DNA of 64,000 nt. Source: Mesorhizobium sp. ES1-1 (lineage in GTDB: Bacteria > Pseudomonadota > Alphaproteobacteria > Rhizobiales > Rhizobiaceae). The notes beneath the pieces are model-generated. The model saw nothing but the letters and a program-made list of their open reading frames with translations. It had not been told where the DNA came from and ran no database searches. The stretch spans positions 62,001 to 126,000 of the forward strand of contig NZ_JAIUGX010000001.1 in NCBI RefSeq assembly GCF_020164785.1, read 5' to 3'. The translations under genes and the position numbers were made by a program. Positions 1 through 9,074 of this stretch are shown one piece after another. Numbering within the stretch: position 1 is the stretch's first letter; each line of letters begins with the position of its first letter.

Positions 1-639
1 GTTCTGACCTCGTCGCTGCTCTTCGGACTTGCTGCATTCATTGGCGCGATTTCGCTTCAGGCCGGTCCTGCAGAAGCAAAATCGACCTGGTCTTCTTCTA
101 CACCGTCCTCCCCCAGCGTCGGCGCAAGTACGAGCGTTCCCTATGGCTGGCTCGATTTCTGCCGCCGGCGGCCTAGAGAGTGCAAGGTACCTGCCTTGCC
201 GGCCGTCGACGTCAAGCTGACGGCCCAGAAATTGAGCACTCTGAAGCGGGTCAATCAAAAAGCCAACAATTGGATCAAGCCGGTCAGCAATTTCGATCAT
301 TGGGGCACGATGATGGACCACTGGGATTATCCGGTGGACGGCAAGGGCGATTGCAAGATCTACGCACTCTACAAGCGCAAGCTGCTGCTCGAAGCAGGTT
401 TTCCGCGGCAGGCGCTGCTGATGACCGTTGTGCGCGACCTGCATAATGAGGGCCACACCATCCTGACGGTGAAGACCGACAAGGGCGATCTCGTCCTCGA
501 CAATCTGGTCGATGAGATCAGGCCGTGGAATGCGACGGGCTACTACTTCCTTAAACGCCAGTCACAGCAGAACCCGAACATCTGGGTCTCGATCAACCAA
601 AGGGGCGGCACGCCTAAACGGCCGTCGAGAAGCTCGTAG
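1..639 (+). CDS. Transglutaminase-like cysteine peptidase (BTLCP/DUF920 family), 5' end outside window
   Basis: Frame 1 is open from the first base, so the start codon lies upstream of the window. The first ~28 codons read as the hydrophobic part of a signal peptide ending near AEA-K, so the protein is probably exported to the periplasm. The mature part has the order expected for bacterial transglutaminase-like cysteine proteinases: a Cys in GDCKIYAL (codon 352-354), a His in EGHTILTV and an Asp in VLDNLVDE, a Cys-His-Asp triad. The family (PF06035) includes LapG-like periplasmic proteases, but many rhizobial paralogues have no known substrate. An internal ATG at 196 would remove the signal peptide and is unlikely to be the start. 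It converges on the RumA-like gene, with 10 bases between the stops. Confidence 0.85.
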   Translation, partial: VLTSSLLFGLAAFIGAISLQAGPAEAKSTWSSSTPSSPSVGASTSVPYGWLDFCRRRPRECKVPALPAVDVKLTAQKLSTLKRVNQKANNWIKPVSNFDHWGTMMDHWDYPVDGKGDCKIYALYKRKLLLEAGFPRQALLMTVVRDLHNEGHTILTVKTDKGDLVLDNLVDEIRPWNATGYYFLKRQSQQNPNIWVSINQRGGTPKRPSRSS

Positions 640-649
640 CAGCCTTCAG

Positions 650-1885
650 CTAACGCCGCCGCTTCGGCTTCTCCAGCAGCGCGATCGCCTCGACATGCGG
701 CGACCACAGGAATTGGTCGATCGGTGTCACGCTCTTCAGCGTGTATCCCCCGTCCAGCAGTATGCGCAGATCGCGCGCGAGGGTCACCGGATTGCACGAC
801 ACGGCTGCGACAAACGGGACATCCGAACGGGCGATCTGCTTCGACTGATCCTCGGCGCCAGCCCGCGGTGGATCGAACACCAGGCCGTCAAAGGCGTTCA
901 ATTCCTTGAATGTCAACGGTCGGCGAAACAGGTCACGGCGCTCGCCCGTCACCCGCTTGAGGCCCGTCGCGAAACGCGATCCTCGCTCGAGCGCCGAAAG
1001 CGCCGCGGCATCGCCCTCCACCGCATGAACTTCAGACTTCGCCGCCAGCCGCAGCGCGAAGCTGCCGCAACCGGCGAACAGATCGGCGACCTTCTTGGCA
1101 CGCTTCAAATGCTCGCCAACGATGTCGGCCATTGCCTGTTCGGCTGGCTGCGTCGCCTGCAGGAAAGCCCCTGGGGGCGGACTGACGGCGACGTCGCCGA
1201 ACATGACAACCGGCTTTCTGGGTTCGATGACGATCTCCTCATCGATCGAAAGCCGGGCAAACCCCTGAGCCATGACGAAGTTGGAGGCGATCCGGCGCTG
1301 GTTCTCCCCCAGTTTGCCCGACTCGTAGACCGCGACATCGAGCCCTGAACCGGTCACCGTCACCGCCATCCGGAACGATTTTGTGGTGGCGCAGACCAGT
1401 TCGGCAAGCGCTTTCAACCGGTCAAGCGCGGCGACGATCTCCGGCAGGGAAATCGGGCATTCCGATATGGAGATGATTTCCGGTGACAGATGACGATGGA
1501 AACCCAGTGCCATGCCGGCATCGGTTCGCCGGGCGGCAAGTACGACACGGCGACGCGTGTGCGGCGCGCACGACACCAGCGCGCCGATTTCGGAAGTGAC
1601 ACCTCTGAGGGCGTGGACCACCTTTTCGCGTTTCCATTGCCGGTAGGCCTCGGCGTCAAGATGCTGGACGGCGCAGCCGCCGCATTCCGTGAAATGGCGG
1701 CAGGCGGGTGCGATTCGCTGCGGCGAAGCTTCCAGAACGGCCATCAGCATGGCGCGGTCCCTCTCGCGCGCGGCGTTGACGACCTCTCCGGGCAGGGTGA
1801 AGGGAATGAACAGGTCACCGCTCTCGGTTTCGGCGATGCCATCGCCCTGGGCGCCTAGTTTTCTTATGGTGAAGCGCGCGCTCAT
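650..1885 (-). CDS. Class I SAM-dependent RNA (uracil-C5) methyltransferase, RumA/RlmD-TrmA family
   Basis: This 411-residue protein should methylate C5 of a uridine in rRNA or tRNA. An N-terminal TRAM-like segment is followed by an iron-sulfur motif with Cys62, Cys68, Cys71 and Cys143. The Rossmann methyltransferase core has DLFAGCGSFAL as the SAM loop and FDPPRAG. The nucleophile is Cys364 in SCNP and the general base Glu399 in HVEAI. It is a little shorter than E. coli RumA (433 residues) but has every key residue. The start overlaps the tlyA stop by 4 bases (ATGA), so the two RNA methyltransferases are probably translated together. Whether the target is U747, U1939 or another uridine cannot be read from the sequence. 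Confidence 0.93.
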   Translation of the reverse strand: MSARFTIRKLGAQGDGIAETESGDLFIPFTLPGEVVNAARERDRAMLMAVLEASPQRIAPACRHFTECGGCAVQHLDAEAYRQWKREKVVHALRGVTSEIGALVSCAPHTRRRVVLAARRTDAGMALGFHRHLSPEIISISECPISLPEIVAALDRLKALAELVCATTKSFRMAVTVTGSGLDVAVYESGKLGENQRRIASNFVMAQGFARLSIDEEIVIEPRKPVVMFGDVAVSPPPGAFLQATQPAEQAMADIVGEHLKRAKKVADLFAGCGSFALRLAAKSEVHAVEGDAAALSALERGSRFATGLKRVTGERRDLFRRPLTFKELNAFDGLVFDPPRAGAEDQSKQIARSDVPFVAAVSCNPVTLARDLRILLDGGYTLKSVTPIDQFLWSPHVEAIALLEKPKRRR

Positions 1886-2646
1886 CGATCCTTGATCCCA
1901 CCGAGCAGGAATTCACGGTTTCCGTCGCCCCCATCGATGGGCGACAAATGCAGACCGAGGGAGCGCCAGCCGGGCAATGTATCCAGCCAATCCTGCAACG
2001 TTCCGGCTACCCGGGCGGCATCATAGGGATCTTTCAACAGACCGCCCTTGCCAATGGCTTCGCGGCCTGCCTCGAACTGCGGCTTGACCAGAAACACAGC
2101 CAGGGCCCCATGCTTTGCGAGGGCCAGCGCCGGCGGCAGGGCCAGTTTCAGCGAGATGAAGCTGACATCGGAAACGATGAAGTCTGGAACACGGCCGTCA
2201 AGATCGGCGGCCGTCAGGTCGCGGGCATTCAACCCCTCGATGACCGTCACGCGCGGGTCGCCGCCAATATGGGGGTGTATCTGACCATGGCCGACATCGA
2301 TTGCGGTGACATGTGACACGCCCCGTTCGAGCAGCACCTGGGTGAATCCTCCCGTTGAGGCGCCGATATCGAGGGCTTCGCGGCCAGACGGGTCCAGGCT
2401 GAAATGATCGAGCCCGCCGATCAGCTTGAGCGCCGCGCGGGAAACATAGGGTTGCGCCGGATCGTCGATGACGACGAGGCAATCCGGCAGAACGTTCTGG
2501 CCGGGCTTGCGGGCCACGGCACCGTCGACGGTTACCGTCCCGCGCTCGACCGCATCGCGCGCGCGCGATCGGCTGGCAAACAGGCCGCGCTGGACGAGCA
2601 GGTCGTCGAGCCGCTGGCGTGTGCTGGCTTGCAGGGGCGAGTTCAT
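1882..2646 (-). CDS. tlyA: TlyA family rRNA (cytidine-2'-O)-methyltransferase / hemolysin-like
   Basis: This 254-residue protein has an N-terminal S4 RNA-binding domain (about residues 10-70, with the RLDDLLVQRGL and SRARDAV signatures). An FtsJ/RrmJ-type methyltransferase domain follows, with ALDIGASTGGFTQVLL as the SAM site. TlyA proteins 2'-O-methylate cytidines in 16S and/or 23S rRNA. The old name hemolysin A is misleading. In many relatives the gene follows dxs, but here no dxs is adjacent (see findings). The stop overlaps the start of the RumA-like gene. Confidence 0.93.
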   Translation of the reverse strand: MNSPLQASTRQRLDDLLVQRGLFASRSRARDAVERGTVTVDGAVARKPGQNVLPDCLVVIDDPAQPYVSRAALKLIGGLDHFSLDPSGREALDIGASTGGFTQVLLERGVSHVTAIDVGHGQIHPHIGGDPRVTVIEGLNARDLTAADLDGRVPDFIVSDVSFISLKLALPPALALAKHGALAVFLVKPQFEAGREAIGKGGLLKDPYDAARVAGTLQDWLDTLPGWRSLGLHLSPIDGGDGNREFLLGGIKDR

Positions 2647-2825
2647 CGGCCTTCATGGCGAAAGGTGGTCGCGAAGGCAAGGAGGTTGGGGGCGCAATCG
2701 CCTTGTTGGAAACGCAGTGGGACCGGGTTGGCGCGGATCGAATTGGCGCCGACTTGCGAAGGCCGCGTCGAATCCGCCACAATGACAGGGATGATTTCCG
2801 CCTGATGTCGAGATTGAGAGGCCGA

Positions 2826-3227
2826 ATGCTGAGGGGAACCTGCCACTGCGGCGCGGCGCACTGGACACTTGAGGGCGATGCCGGGGCTGTCACGGCCTGC
2901 AATTGTACGCTCTGCCGCCGCTACGGCGTGCTCTGGGCGTATGACTATGTGGATGGACGTATCCAGGTCGAGGGACCGACGAACAGCTATACGCGTGCCG
3001 AAAAGAAAGCGCCCTCGCTTGAGATTCTGTTCTGCCCGACCTGTGCCTGCGTGCTCGCCTGGCGAGGCCTGCGGCAGGACGCGAGGGGGCGGAGGCGAAT
3101 GGCCATCAATGTGAGGCTGGCGCCGCCAGAGGCCGTCGCCGACCTGCCAATCGATCATTTCGATGGCCTCGAAAGTTTCAACGACCTACCACGCGATGGC
3201 CGGTGCGTGCGCGACATGTGGTTCTAG
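2826..3227 (+). CDS. GFA family protein (glutathione-dependent formaldehyde-activating/CENP-V fold)
   Basis: This 133-residue zinc protein has the Mss4-like GFA cysteine pattern: GTCHCGAA near the N-terminus, CNCTLC about 20 residues later and CPTCAC in the middle, enough ligands for two zinc ions. Family members bind glutathione adducts or have no proven activity, so I do not assign a reaction. I prefer ATG 2826 because GAGAGG lies 5 bases upstream. An in-frame ATG at 2805 would add seven residues. The gene stands alone on the plus strand and converges on the small secreted protein. Confidence 0.85.
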   Translation: MLRGTCHCGAAHWTLEGDAGAVTACNCTLCRRYGVLWAYDYVDGRIQVEGPTNSYTRAEKKAPSLEILFCPTCACVLAWRGLRQDARGRRRMAINVRLAPPEAVADLPIDHFDGLESFNDLPRDGRCVRDMWF

Positions 3228-3260
3228 ACGCGTTCAGCCGGCGGGTGGATCGAGTGAGAT

Positions 3261-3548
3261 TTAAAGTCCAGGTCTCGAAGCCTGTCGCTCGACCACAGGC
3301 TTCAGGCCAACAACATCGGCTGCAGTACCCGCTGGCTGGCGCGGGATGGAGATGGATACGTTCTGCCTGGCATTCGGCAGCAGAACCAGTTGCGGGACTT
3401 GGCCAAAGGAAAAGCCGCCACGTATGTCGCCCATCCTGCTCGCGACTATCTCCATTGCCGCCTTTTCGAGATTGCGGTCGTAGCGCGCCTCCGCCTTAAC
3501 CGGCGCGACAGCGGCCAGAAAGGCGACGCCGCAAAGAAGTGCTTTCAT
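3261..3548 (-). CDS. Small secreted protein of unknown function
   Basis: The predicted product is 95 residues, with a clear Sec signal peptide (MKALLCGVAFLAAVAPVKA) and probable cleavage before EARYDR. The mature part has no cysteines and no motif I recognise. It contains a short amphipathic stretch (NLEKAAMEIVASRMGDI) and a proline-containing tail. Codon choice is like its neighbours. It may be a periplasmic or outer-membrane-associated rhizobial orphan. About 250 bases upstream (3549-3797) hold no gene or structure that I can see. Confidence 0.55.
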   Translation of the reverse strand: MKALLCGVAFLAAVAPVKAEARYDRNLEKAAMEIVASRMGDIRGGFSFGQVPQLVLLPNARQNVSISIPRQPAGTAADVVGLKPVVERQASRPGL

Positions 3549-3797
3549 ATCGTTATCCCCTGCCTTGGCGTCGGTCTAGCAGGATGCCGTTGAAAAACGG
3601 CCAAGAGACAGGGTAAGCAAAACGCCAAACGGCAGCGTTAACAGCGCGTTAGGGCTTCAAGACTGCAAATTGAATCAAGTCTTTGAGACGTTGATGAAGG
3701 CCCATTTGGCTTTCGGAATGCGCGGCGCCCAGGATAGTCCGAGTCTAGCGTGCCGCGCCAACATGGTCAGGCAAACCGACTGTTGTGTTAAGACCTG

Positions 3798-4718
3798 CTA
3801 GCCCTGCGGCAGTGGAATAAACTCTTCCGCGTCACCGGGAACGATGTCGAAGCGGCCCGTTTTCCATTCTTCCTTGGCCTGTTCGATGCGTTCCTTGGAG
3901 GACGAGACGAAATTCCACCAGATGTAGCGCTTCGAGCCAAGCGAGGCGCCGCCGAACAGCATGAAATGCGCGCCCGTGTTCGACGAGACGACGATCTCGT
4001 CGCCCGGCCGGAACACGAGAAGCCTTTCGGCTGGGAATACATCGCCTGAAATCGTGACCTCGCCTTCGAGCGTGTAGATGGCGCGTTCTTCCGCGTCGGG
4101 CGGGATCTTCACTGTGGCGCCCGGCGTCAGTCTCAGGTCGGCGTAGAGCGTCTCGGAATCGGCCCTGACCGGGGAGCGCAGTCCGTGGAAATCACCCATG
4201 ACGATGCGGCCCGTGATCCCTTCGGCATCGATCTCGGGAAGCCTGAGCGCCGCGGTGTTCTCGAACACCGGTGCCACTTCCTCCTTGCCGTCCGGCAGTG
4301 CCAGCCATGTTTGCAGGCCGGAGATCGACATTGGCGCGCCGCGCAGTTCCTCAGGCGTGCGCTCGGAATGAACGATGCCGCGCCCGGCGGTCATCAAATT
4401 CACGTCGCCGGGCTCGATCACCATTTCGGTGCCCAACGAGTCGCGGTGCCTAATCTTGCCGTCGAACAGATAGGTCACCGTCGAGAGGCCGATATGCGGG
4501 TGCGGGCGGACGTCGAGTGCCTGGCCGGCCCGCAGGATCGCCGGACCCATGCGGTCGAAGAAGATGAACGGGCCGACCAGCCGCCGCTTTGCGGTCGGCA
4601 GGGCGCGACGCACCTCGAAGCCGCCAATGTCCTTGGCGTTCGGGATGACCATCAGTTCGATCTGGTCGCTGGCGAAGGCGTCGCCGGCTTCAGGGTCTTG
4701 CCCGGGAAAGAAGCTCAT
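3798..4718 (-). CDS. Pirin family protein
   Basis: This 306-residue bicupin carries the pirin metal motif in the N-terminal cupin: RPHPHIGLSTVTYLF gives two His, followed by HRDSLG and IVHSE. Pirins bind Fe(II); some act as quercetin 2,3-dioxygenases and others as redox-sensing cofactors. The C-terminal cupin is degenerate, as is normal. A near-perfect Shine-Dalgarno (AGGAGGG) precedes the start. DUF2277 lies 30 bases upstream on the same strand, so they may share a transcript. Confidence 0.92.
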   Translation of the reverse strand: MSFFPGQDPEAGDAFASDQIELMVIPNAKDIGGFEVRRALPTAKRRLVGPFIFFDRMGPAILRAGQALDVRPHPHIGLSTVTYLFDGKIRHRDSLGTEMVIEPGDVNLMTAGRGIVHSERTPEELRGAPMSISGLQTWLALPDGKEEVAPVFENTAALRLPEIDAEGITGRIVMGDFHGLRSPVRADSETLYADLRLTPGATVKIPPDAEERAIYTLEGEVTISGDVFPAERLLVFRPGDEIVVSSNTGAHFMLFGGASLGSKRYIWWNFVSSSKERIEQAKEEWKTGRFDIVPGDAEEFIPLPQG

Positions 4719-4748
4719 GAACCCTCCTGCTCAGCTGAGAGGCGCGCA

Positions 4749-5015
4749 TCAGGCAAACCGGGCCGCTGATTTTGCCCGCAACTTGGCTGCAACCTCTTCG
4801 CGATTGCGCGGATGCTGATGGGTTTCAAGCGAATCGAGTAGTTGGCGCGCCGATGCCGCGATGGCCTCGACCGCATGGTCGAAGGCATGCTGGTTCTGCT
4901 TCGAGGGCCGCGTCGACCCGCTCAGCTTGCGGACGAACTGGAGGGCCGCGTCGCGGACTTCGTCATTGGTTGCCGGTGGATCGAAATTGAAAAGGGTCTT
5001 GATGTTTCTGCACAT
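4749..5015 (-). CDS. DUF2277 family protein
   Basis: This 88-residue protein opens with MCRNIKTLFNFDPPAT, the signature of the DUF2277 family, found widely in bacteria as a small cytosolic protein. The body is predicted helical and the tail is basic (AAKLRAKSAARFA). Cys2 is conserved in what I recall of the family. No function is known. It sits between xseB (89 bases upstream) and pirin. Confidence 0.9.
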   Translation of the reverse strand: MCRNIKTLFNFDPPATNDEVRDAALQFVRKLSGSTRPSKQNQHAFDHAVEAIAASARQLLDSLETHQHPRNREEVAAKLRAKSAARFA

Positions 5016-5103
5016 CGCTTCCGTCTCCTCTCATCGCTTGGGCGTTCCACCGGAACGCTATCCTCGATCCTGATTTGTCCAGAACCAGCGGGGCGCTGCC
5101 GCC

Positions 5104-5361
5104 TTATTCCGCGTCGAGCGGTTCGGTGCCGACAGGCTTGCCGTCGCGCGACAGCCTGATCTTCTCGACCTTGTCCTCGGCGGCTTTCAGCAGCCGGTCG
5201 CAATGCGCCTTCAGCGCCTCGCCGCGCTCATAGATCCTGATCGACTGGTCAAGGGGCACGTCGCCGCGCTCCAGATCATCGACGATCTTTTCCAGCGCGT
5301 CGAGTGCCTGCTCGAAGCTCATCGCCTTGACGTCTTCGTTGATCTCACCGGACATCATCAT
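5104..5361 (-). CDS. xseB: Exodeoxyribonuclease VII small subunit
   Basis: This 85-residue protein contains the XseB core [25 protein letters not shown] in two predicted helices, followed by [12 protein letters not shown]. It pairs with XseA (not in the window) to degrade single-stranded DNA to oligonucleotides. The start codon overlaps the stop of the amidohydrolase gene by 4 bases, so translation is likely coupled. The N-terminal MMMSG offers several adjacent starts. Confidence 0.95.
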   Translation of the reverse strand: MMMSGEINEDVKAMSFEQALDALEKIVDDLERGDVPLDQSIRIYERGEALKAHCDRLLKAAEDKVEKIRLSRDGKPVGTEPLDAE

Positions 5362-6284
5362 CCTTTCATCAGTCGCCCGACATGGGCGGCGACCGAAAAT
5401 GCCAATCCCTGCAGATCATAACCGCCCTCGAGCAGGCTGACGAGCCGGTTGCCGCTGTGGCGAGCCGCACGCTGCATCAACTGCCCGGTCGCCCAGTCGA
5501 AATCGTCTTCTGTCAGGTTGATTTCGGCCAGCGGATCGCGGTGATGCGCATCGAAGCCGGCCGAAATGATGATCAGGTCGGGCGCGAAATCGTCGAGCGC
5601 AGGCAGCACGCGCGACAGGAAGGCGTCGCGAAACAGATCGCTGCCGGTCCTGGGCGCCAACGGCGCATTGACGATGTTGCCGGCACCGGTCTCGCTCTTC
5701 GCGCCGGTGCCCGGATAAAGCGGCATCTGATGCGTCGAACAATAGAGCACCGTCGGATCATCCCAGAAGATATCCTGCGTGCCGTTGCCGTGGTGCACAT
5801 CCCAGTCGACGATGGCGACACGCTCGACGCCATGTTCCTTCTGCGCATGGCGTGCCGCGATCGCGGCAGTATTGAAGAAGCAGAACCCCATGGCCGTGTT
5901 CTTCTCGGCATGGTGGCCAGGCGGCCTCGCGGCGACGAACACATTGTCGGCGCGGCCCGCGAAGACGTCATCGACCGCTGCGTTGGCAGCGCCGATCGCC
6001 GTGATCACCGCCTGCCAGCTTTTCGGGCTGGCTGTCGTGTCGGCATCGATGCGGGCGATGCCCTCACTGGGAATGCCGACGCGCACGCGGGCGACGAAAT
6101 CGGCGGGATGCGCGTAGAGGATGGTGGCTTCATCGCCCTCCGGCGCCTCGACGCGGTCGAGTTCGGCGAACGCCTCGTCGTCCAGCACGCGCTCAATTGC
6201 GCGCAGGCGGTCCGGCCTCTCGGGGTGGCCGGGCGGCGTGATGTGCTCGAGAAAGATCGGGTGCGTGTAGAGACGGGTGGTCAT
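5358..6284 (-). CDS. Histone deacetylase family / acetylpolyamine amidohydrolase
   Basis: This 308-residue arginase-deacetylase-fold zinc hydrolase shows the active-site PPGHHA, the metal ligands in [11 protein letters not shown], then [13 protein letters not shown] and the late [11 protein letters not shown]. Bacterial members deacetylate acetylpolyamines or acylated small molecules or proteins. The natural substrate is not known here. It is the first gene of a leftward unit with xseB, a pairing common in Rhizobiales. Confidence 0.93.
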   Translation of the reverse strand: MTTRLYTHPIFLEHITPPGHPERPDRLRAIERVLDDEAFAELDRVEAPEGDEATILYAHPADFVARVRVGIPSEGIARIDADTTASPKSWQAVITAIGAANAAVDDVFAGRADNVFVAARPPGHHAEKNTAMGFCFFNTAAIAARHAQKEHGVERVAIVDWDVHHGNGTQDIFWDDPTVLYCSTHQMPLYPGTGAKSETGAGNIVNAPLAPRTGSDLFRDAFLSRVLPALDDFAPDLIIISAGFDAHHRDPLAEINLTEDDFDWATGQLMQRAARHSGNRLVSLLEGGYDLQGLAFSVAAHVGRLMKG

Positions 6285-6418
6285 CGTTCCTATCTAGTGC
6301 CCCTGCGCGGCTATGGCCATGCGTGGCGGCTCGATGACTGGGGAAAATCACGTCGGCGTCGTCAAGCATCGCACCGGCTATTGGCGTCGCCGGGGCTTTG
6401 GCCTAGGATTGTCGTTAC

Positions 6419-6580
6419 TGCCTGGTGCCCGCCGCGAGCGGGAGAATCGGGAACACGGTTGAATTCCGTGGCGTGCCCAACGCTGTAAGGGGGACCGCGC
6501 CGGTAAGTGCCACTGTCGATGACGGGAAGGCACCGGACGCGGGTTGATCCCGAGCCAGAAGACCGGCCTGGCAGGCATCG
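6419..6580 (+). ncRNA. Cobalamin (B12) riboswitch
   Basis: The leader of bluB contains the ordered blocks of a cobalamin aptamer. The entry CCTGGTGCCC starts at 6421, then GGGAATCxGG-type core segments follow, a GCCACTG block at 6508-6514 and GGGAAGGC at 6524-6531. The B12 box is GAGCCAGAAGACCGGCC at 6552-6568. The closing GGCCTGGCAGG pairs back to the start. A CCGC-loop-GGCGG stem just downstream (about 6586-6602) and the ribosome site at 6619-6624 may form the expression platform. Binding of adenosylcobalamin should lower BluB expression. Confidence 0.9.
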
Positions 6581-6631
6581 TCATCCGCATGGTGAGGCGG
6601 AGGACATCGTAGCAATCGCAGGGGACACGCG

Positions 6632-7369
6632 ATGCCGGAAGCCATGACCGTTCACGATGAAGACGGATTCGACCAGCCAGCGCGAGACGCGGTCTACCGC
6701 GCCATGTTCACGCGACGCGACGTGCGCAGCCACTTCCTGCCTGCCGCGCTCGATGACGCGGTGCTGGCGCGGCTGCTGCTTGCCGCCCACCACGCGCCGT
6801 CGGTCGGCTTCATGCAGCCATGGAACTTCATCGTCATTCGCGATGCCGAGCGTCGGGAAAAGGTGCGCGACCTGTTCCTGGCGGCGCGTGACCTGGAATT
6901 GCCCGCGATCGAAGCCGAAAGACAGGCGCTCTACCGCCAGCTCAAGCTGGAGGGCATCCGCGAAAGCGCGCTCAATATATGCGTCACCTGCAACCGCGAA
7001 CGCTCGAAGCATTCACCACTGGGGCGCTGGCACAATCCGGAGATGGATCTCTACAGCACGGTCTGCGCGGTGCAGAATTTCTGGCTGGCGGCGCGAGCCG
7101 AAGGCGTGGGCGTCGGCTGGGTCAGCATTATCGAGCCGCAGGCGCTGAAAAGCCTGCTGTCGATTCCCGAGCATGTAACGCCGATCGCCTATCTCTGCGT
7201 CGGCCGCGTCACGGAACTCGCACCCAGACCTGACCTTGAAACGCATGGCTGGGGGCAACGGCTGCCGCTGTCCGAACTGATCATGAGCGAGACCTTTTCC
7301 GGCCCGGGGGAAACTCTGCTGAAGTCGGCCATCGCGGAACTCAAGACGGGCGGCGCCCCGCCCGGCTGA
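6632..7369 (+). CDS. bluB: 5,6-dimethylbenzimidazole synthase
   Basis: BluB cannibalises reduced FMN with oxygen to make dimethylbenzimidazole, the lower ligand of vitamin B12. The 245-residue product has the nitroreductase fold with FTRRDVRSHF at the N-terminus, PSVGFMQPWNF for flavin contact and the CVGRVTEL C-terminal strand. A cobalamin riboswitch in the leader supports the assignment. The start at 6632 follows CAGGGG by 7 bases. No other cob gene is next to it, so this is a stand-alone B12 locus. Confidence 0.95.
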   Translation: MPEAMTVHDEDGFDQPARDAVYRAMFTRRDVRSHFLPAALDDAVLARLLLAAHHAPSVGFMQPWNFIVIRDAERREKVRDLFLAARDLELPAIEAERQALYRQLKLEGIRESALNICVTCNRERSKHSPLGRWHNPEMDLYSTVCAVQNFWLAARAEGVGVGWVSIIEPQALKSLLSIPEHVTPIAYLCVGRVTELAPRPDLETHGWGQRLPLSELIMSETFSGPGETLLKSAIAELKTGGAPPG

Positions 7370-8353
7370 TCATGGCACGGCCCCTGCAGCGCCCCGGCGC
7401 GACCCACCGAAAGATCCCAGAGCCTTGTCCCTGAGATCCCTGAACTTCGACGATGCCTCGGCGAGCCGGGCGTCCCAGGCCGGATCGGGCGTCTGCCCGG
7501 CGATGGTCTTGAAATAAACCTGCATCAGGCAGGCGATGGCGAATGGCTCGACGAACGCTGCCTTGAAAGCCCAGGCGAAGACAATGGCAAGCACGAAAGC
7601 CCAGCCGGCCAGTTGCCCCGGCATCATAAACAGAATGGCAGCGGCGGGGGCCAACATAGCCAAGAAGATGACGAAGGACACGCCCCACATAATGACTGCC
7701 AGCCAGACGGCATTCTTGACCATGATCCTGCCGTTCTGCGCATAAAGCACGACGCCTTGCCGAGCCGTCTCGAAGGGCGAGGCGGAATCGATGCGGATGT
7801 TGTAGCCGAGGATGATTTCGTCGACATAGGTCAGCGACAGGCGGATCACCGTGTTCATGAAGGAGACCAGCCCGCTTAAGCCCGGGATCGGCAGGAAGGC
7901 TGCGATGCCGCCGACCAGGCCGGTGATGGCGCGGATTGCGCCCTTGACCAGTTGGTCGACGAGGAAAAGGATGTTGGCTTCGGCAAATCGCCGGGTGACG
8001 ATTTGCCTTGCATAGGCGATCTGGTCCTGGCCGCCCGGAATGTCGCGCCCGTCGATCAGGTGGACCATGACGGCGACGTGACCTGCCTTGACGACATAGA
8101 GGATATATTCGCGGATCCAGTAGACGGCGATCGAGACGACGCCGAAGCCGACCACGCCGCCCCACAAGGCAAAGGACAGCGGCCCGTCTGGATCGGCGGA
8201 GATATGGCCGACCCCATAGCCGACCGAAGCACCTGTGCCGGTCGCCGTGATGTAGGCCAGCGTGATGCCGAAATAAACGATCATGCGGAAGACGATGAAG
8301 GGCCAGGTGCGCATCATGATGGACACCGAACTACCGATATCGAAATCCCACAT
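7370..8353 (-). CDS. Multi-pass integral membrane protein of unknown function
   Basis: This 327-residue protein has about six hydrophobic segments: near residues 15-40, 60-85, 130-165, 205-235, 240-265 and 270-285. Several contain FLPIPGL or small-residue GxxxG-like patches. The C-terminus is hydrophilic, with GSFGGSRRGAAG at the end. No transporter motif or enzyme signature is visible. It resembles conserved rhizobial membrane proteins that I cannot name. Its stop lies directly against the bluB stop (7369/7370), so the two genes converge without a gap. Confidence 0.75.
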   Translation of the reverse strand: MWDFDIGSSVSIMMRTWPFIVFRMIVYFGITLAYITATGTGASVGYGVGHISADPDGPLSFALWGGVVGFGVVSIAVYWIREYILYVVKAGHVAVMVHLIDGRDIPGGQDQIAYARQIVTRRFAEANILFLVDQLVKGAIRAITGLVGGIAAFLPIPGLSGLVSFMNTVIRLSLTYVDEIILGYNIRIDSASPFETARQGVVLYAQNGRIMVKNAVWLAVIMWGVSFVIFLAMLAPAAAILFMMPGQLAGWAFVLAIVFAWAFKAAFVEPFAIACLMQVYFKTIAGQTPDPAWDARLAEASSKFRDLRDKALGSFGGSRRGAAGAVP

Positions 8354-8447
8354 GCCCCGACTCTCCCCTCAGAGATGGCCTGGGAAGGATGCGCCCAAAC
8401 CGGAGATTGTCAATTGCGACAGCAGCGGCTGGCGCTCTTTGGTGCCG

Positions 8448-9056
8448 TCAGTTCGATTGGCGATCCGGCTTTCGGAGCAGGCCCTCGAGCAACTGCCTGA
8501 AGGCCGCCACGACCATCTTCGATGTCGCTTCGGGGTCGCTCGAATTGGCGATACGCTGTGCCGCCTGGCTACTGGCGCCGTTGATCAGCCGTGCGGCGGT
8601 TTCGGGATCGACGTTGGAGACGACCACCCCCTCCTCTTGCAGCGCTCTCAGATGATCGGTCATTGACCCGACGCAGGCATTGGCATTCGACCATTGTGCG
8701 GGATCCCCCAGCACCGCCGGGCCGTCCCGGAACATGATGCGCTGAATTTCCGGATCCAGTGCCATCTCGATATAGGTCGTGCATTCATCGACGAAGTGTT
8801 GCCACCGTGTCGGCGCTTTCGAGGCAACCTCATTCACCCGAGCCGCCATCTCGCCATCGATTTCGGCGATAACCGCTTCCAGCAATCCCTTCTTGTCGCC
8901 AAAATGGTGATAGAGCGCGCCGCGCGTCAGGCCTGCGGTCGCGGTGAAATCATCCATCGACGCTTCGGCATAGCCTGTGGTGCCGAAGGCCTGACGGGCC
9001 GCAGCTATGAGCTTGGCGCGCGTCTCGGCGATCATTTCCTTGCGCGGTCTATGCAT
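8448..9056 (-). CDS. TetR/AcrR family transcriptional repressor
   Basis: The N-terminal helix-turn-helix is typical: AFGTTGYAEASMDDFTATAGLTRGALYHHFGDKKGLL, within residues 20-60. The C-terminal half is the ligand-binding domain. I chose ATG 9056 (202 residues). The frame stays open to 9128, but that longer start would lie inside the operator cluster and adds residues with no HTH similarity. The divergent MFS gene and three palindromes in the gap make local and self-repression likely. Confidence 0.92.
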   Translation of the reverse strand: MHRPRKEMIAETRAKLIAAARQAFGTTGYAEASMDDFTATAGLTRGALYHHFGDKKGLLEAVIAEIDGEMAARVNEVASKAPTRWQHFVDECTTYIEMALDPEIQRIMFRDGPAVLGDPAQWSNANACVGSMTDHLRALQEEGVVVSNVDPETAARLINGASSQAAQRIANSSDPEATSKMVVAAFRQLLEGLLRKPDRQSN

Positions 9057-9074
9057 TGCGGCTGGCCCTATTGA

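Noticed and set aside
512..1348. Long plus-strand frame antisense to the RumA-like gene
   Set aside because: It has no family signature and is the usual shadow frame in GC-rich DNA. The minus-strand frame has all catalytic motifs.
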